Below, piece by piece: positions 62,666 to 64,000 of a stretch of DNA of 64,000 nt; the stretch's first letter is position 1, and the number at the start of each line of letters is the position of its first letter. The stretch lies in contig CAWJTQ010000013.1 in the NCBI GenBank assembly GCA_963845695.1, positions 248,001-312,000 of the forward strand, read 5' to 3'. The position numbers and the translations under genes are program-made. The notes beneath the pieces were generated by a model that was not told the DNA's origin, did not search any database, and worked only from the letters and a program-made list of their open reading frames with translations. Source of the stretch: CAWJTV01 sp963845695. GTDB taxonomy: Bacteria; Planctomycetota; Planctomycetia; Isosphaerales; Isosphaeraceae.

Positions 62666-62936
62666 GGATCACCTCCCGTCCCGCTGGGCACGACCACTCC
62701 ACCCGATTCGCTAACCCCGAGTATATCGAGCGGGCCCGGCTCACCAACACCATCCCTAATCGGAATCGTCAACGCACTCCGTGCCGAGATCCACTGCGAA
62801 CGGACCTTTCGAGGAGGAGGCGCCGCCGTCGTGAGGTTGTCAACCGACACGTCTCCCTGGTATCTTTCCTCATCCGATGGACACCTCTCATTCGGGAGGG
62901 AATCCTGCGAATCGATGGCTACAAGGAGGGACGCCG
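62666..62936. other. Divergent intergenic region
   Basis: About 270 bases between the large exported protein and the ABC permease. No gene or clear promoter pair is seen; the last 30 bases contain the ribosome-binding site of the permease (ACAAGGAGGGACGCCG). Confidence 0.45.
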
Positions 62937-64000
62937 ATGCCGATGCGCTGGGGGCCCGGGCCGGTCTTCGTCCACGAATCGATCGCCGCCACCCGGCGAT
63001 GGCAGCTCTACGCCCTGCGATCGTTCTTCGTCCTGGGCTTGCTGACCGCGATGGCGCTGGCCTGGTACCTGCTGGGCTCGTCGCCGGCGTTCCACAAGGG
63101 CTCCACGCTCCAGCAACTGGCCGCGCTCGGACGGTTCTTCTATTACGCCATCGCGACGACCCAGGTCGCGCTGGTGCTGCTGGTCGCGCCGGCGGCGACC
63201 GCCGGCGCGATCTGCCAGGACCGCGCGCGGCAACCTCACCCACATGCTGGTCACCGACCTGTCGAACACCGAGATCGTACTGGGCAAACTGGCCGCGCGG
63301 TTGGTGCCCGTCTTCGCCCTGGTGGCCGCGACGGTCCCCGTGCTGGCGCTGGCCGGTCTGCTGGGTGGGGTGATCATCGACGCGATCCTGGCCCTGACGC
63401 TGATCACGGTCGCCCTGGCCGTCTTCGGCTGCGCGCTGGCCTTGGCGGTCTCGGTCCGCGCGAGGAAGACTCACGAGGTCTTGATGACCGTCTACGCGAT
63501 CGAGGCCGCCTGGGTGCTGGGTCCCGTGGTCTGGGACTTGTTGAGGTCGCCCGGCGTGCTCCCGAAAGTGCCCGAGTGGTTCATCCGGATCAACCCGTTC
63601 GTGCTGGCGTGGGCTCCTTACGCCTGGCCGACTTATATCAGTGGTGCGTTCCTCGCGACGATTCTTGGCGGGGTGCTCGTGCTCTCGGCCGGGCTGGCCG
63701 GCTACGCGGTGCTCCGGCTCCGGTCGGATCTGAAGAGCCGATCGACCACACGGCTGGCACGCTGGTCGGCACGTCTGAGCCAGTTGGGCACACGGCTGAG
63801 GGCGTGGTTCCCGAGTCCCTCACTGGACAAGAACCCGGTCCTCTGGCGCGAGTGGCGGCGGAGCCGGCCGTCGCGGATGGCTTGGGTCGTCTGGGGTCTG
63901 TTCTTCGCCGCGTCGCTGGCCGGGACTGTTCTGGGGCTCGCCACGATCTCCGAGGATTACCAGAACGGGCAGAGGTTCCTCGCGATGTTCGCCGGCGTTC
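62937..64000 (+). CDS. ABC-2-type transporter permease (N-terminal part)
   Basis: At least 354 residues, running off the window. The ATG at 62937 is preceded by AAGGAGGGACGCCG. The start VHESIAATRRWQLYALRSFF leads into alternating hydrophobic helices (FFVLGLLTAMALAWYLLG, YAIATTQVALVLLVAPAATA, LVPVFALVAATVPVLALAGL). NLTHMLVTDLSNTEIVLGK is the family's conserved cytoplasmic loop between helices. A frame change near 63225 in a CGCGCGCG tract links ICQDRAR to NLTHMLV. Planctomycete permeases of this kind pair with an ABC ATPase, which should be just outside the window. Confidence 0.8.
   Translation, partial: MPMRWGPGPVFVHESIAATRRWQLYALRSFFVLGLLTAMALAWYLLGSSPAFHKGSTLQQLAALGRFFYYAIATTQVALVLLVAPAATAGAICQDRARQPHPHAGHRPVEHRDRTGQTGRAVGARLRPGGRDGPRAGAGRSAGWGDHRRDPGPDADHGRPGRLRLRAGLGGLGPREEDSRGLDDRLRDRGRLGAGSRGLGLVEVARRAPESARVVHPDQPVRAGVGSLRLADLYQWCVPRDDSWRGARALGRAGRLRGAPAPVGSEEPIDHTAGTLVGTSEPVGHTAEGVVPESLTGQEPGPLARVAAEPAVADGLGRLGSVLRRVAGRDCSGARHDLRGLPERAEVPRDVRRR

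Noticed and set aside
60494..63373. A 959-codon open frame on the plus strand
   Set aside because: It is the mirror of the large exported protein, which has a signal helix and HEAT-like blocks on the minus strand. The plus frame is Arg/Gly/Pro-rich with no domain.

Overview
The window reads as GC-rich planctomycete DNA, most likely from the Isosphaeraceae or a close relative. The signs are LEPR-XLL-type N-terminal motifs on giant surface proteins, several PEP-CTERM proteins, an ECF sigma factor directly upstream of a Ser/Thr kinase, a kinase-STAND-sulfatase-modifying-factor giant, Gfo/Idh/MocA and HEAT-repeat exported proteins, and CsrA. No rRNA, tRNA or CRISPR array was seen. About 35 frame changes interrupt otherwise well-preserved genes, many at CGCGCG-type tracts. 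Most are probably consensus-sequence errors, so many genes below are given as one span with the break position stated.

Layout. 0-4 kb: a zinc-ribbon protein, an RND-pump remnant, a small lipoprotein, and an AAA ATPase plus TOPRIM-like (DUF4435-type) pair resembling PARIS defence systems. 4-8.3 kb: a surface protein with autotransporter-type beta repeats, Ig-like domains and DUF4214, convergent with a Cu/Zn superoxide dismutase. 8.7-14.3 kb: a tight three-gene operon of a DUF559-type nuclease, a possible winged-helix protein and a double-ATPase with a HerA-like C-terminus; this is the best candidate for an undescribed conflict or DNA-processing system. 14.3-24.5 kb: an AbrB-like protein, a DUF1963 protein, a GH5 glycosidase, a HEAT protein, a Gfo/Idh/MocA oxidoreductase, CsrA, TPR and small membrane proteins, a thioredoxin-fold protein, and a REP-associated transposase between its palindromes.

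24.8-29.9 kb: a 1,500-residue kinase-STAND-HEAT-FGE-like receptor and a DUF4288 protein. 30.9-40.7 kb: a complete chemotaxis operon (cheW, soluble GAF-type receptor, cheR, cheA, cheC, cheD, cheY, cheB) with no flagellar gene nearby. 40.9-50.5 kb: two PEP-CTERM proteins flanking a 7.4-kb Rhs/YD-repeat gene on the minus strand. That gene starts with a virginiamycin-B-lyase-like propeller and ends in a deaminase-type toxin tip, abutting a PEP-CTERM tail. 51.2-57.5 kb: an ECF sigma, membrane kinase and TPR-CHAT operon in which a PDZ domain lies inside the caspase-like CHAT region. 57.5-64 kb: a Kef-type antiporter, a very large exported protein of unknown function, and the start of an ABC-2 permease.

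A second layer of structure is repetitive. At least nine tracts have a 7- or 14-nt period in different sequence families, often filling intergenic gaps as inverted pairs, and twice they lie in frame inside genes. There are also three palindromic families: a RAYT-linked REP, a TAGGGTGCTCTGTGAGCACC palindrome and a TAGGGTGGGTC element. One half-copy of the second family sits inside the HerA-like gene.
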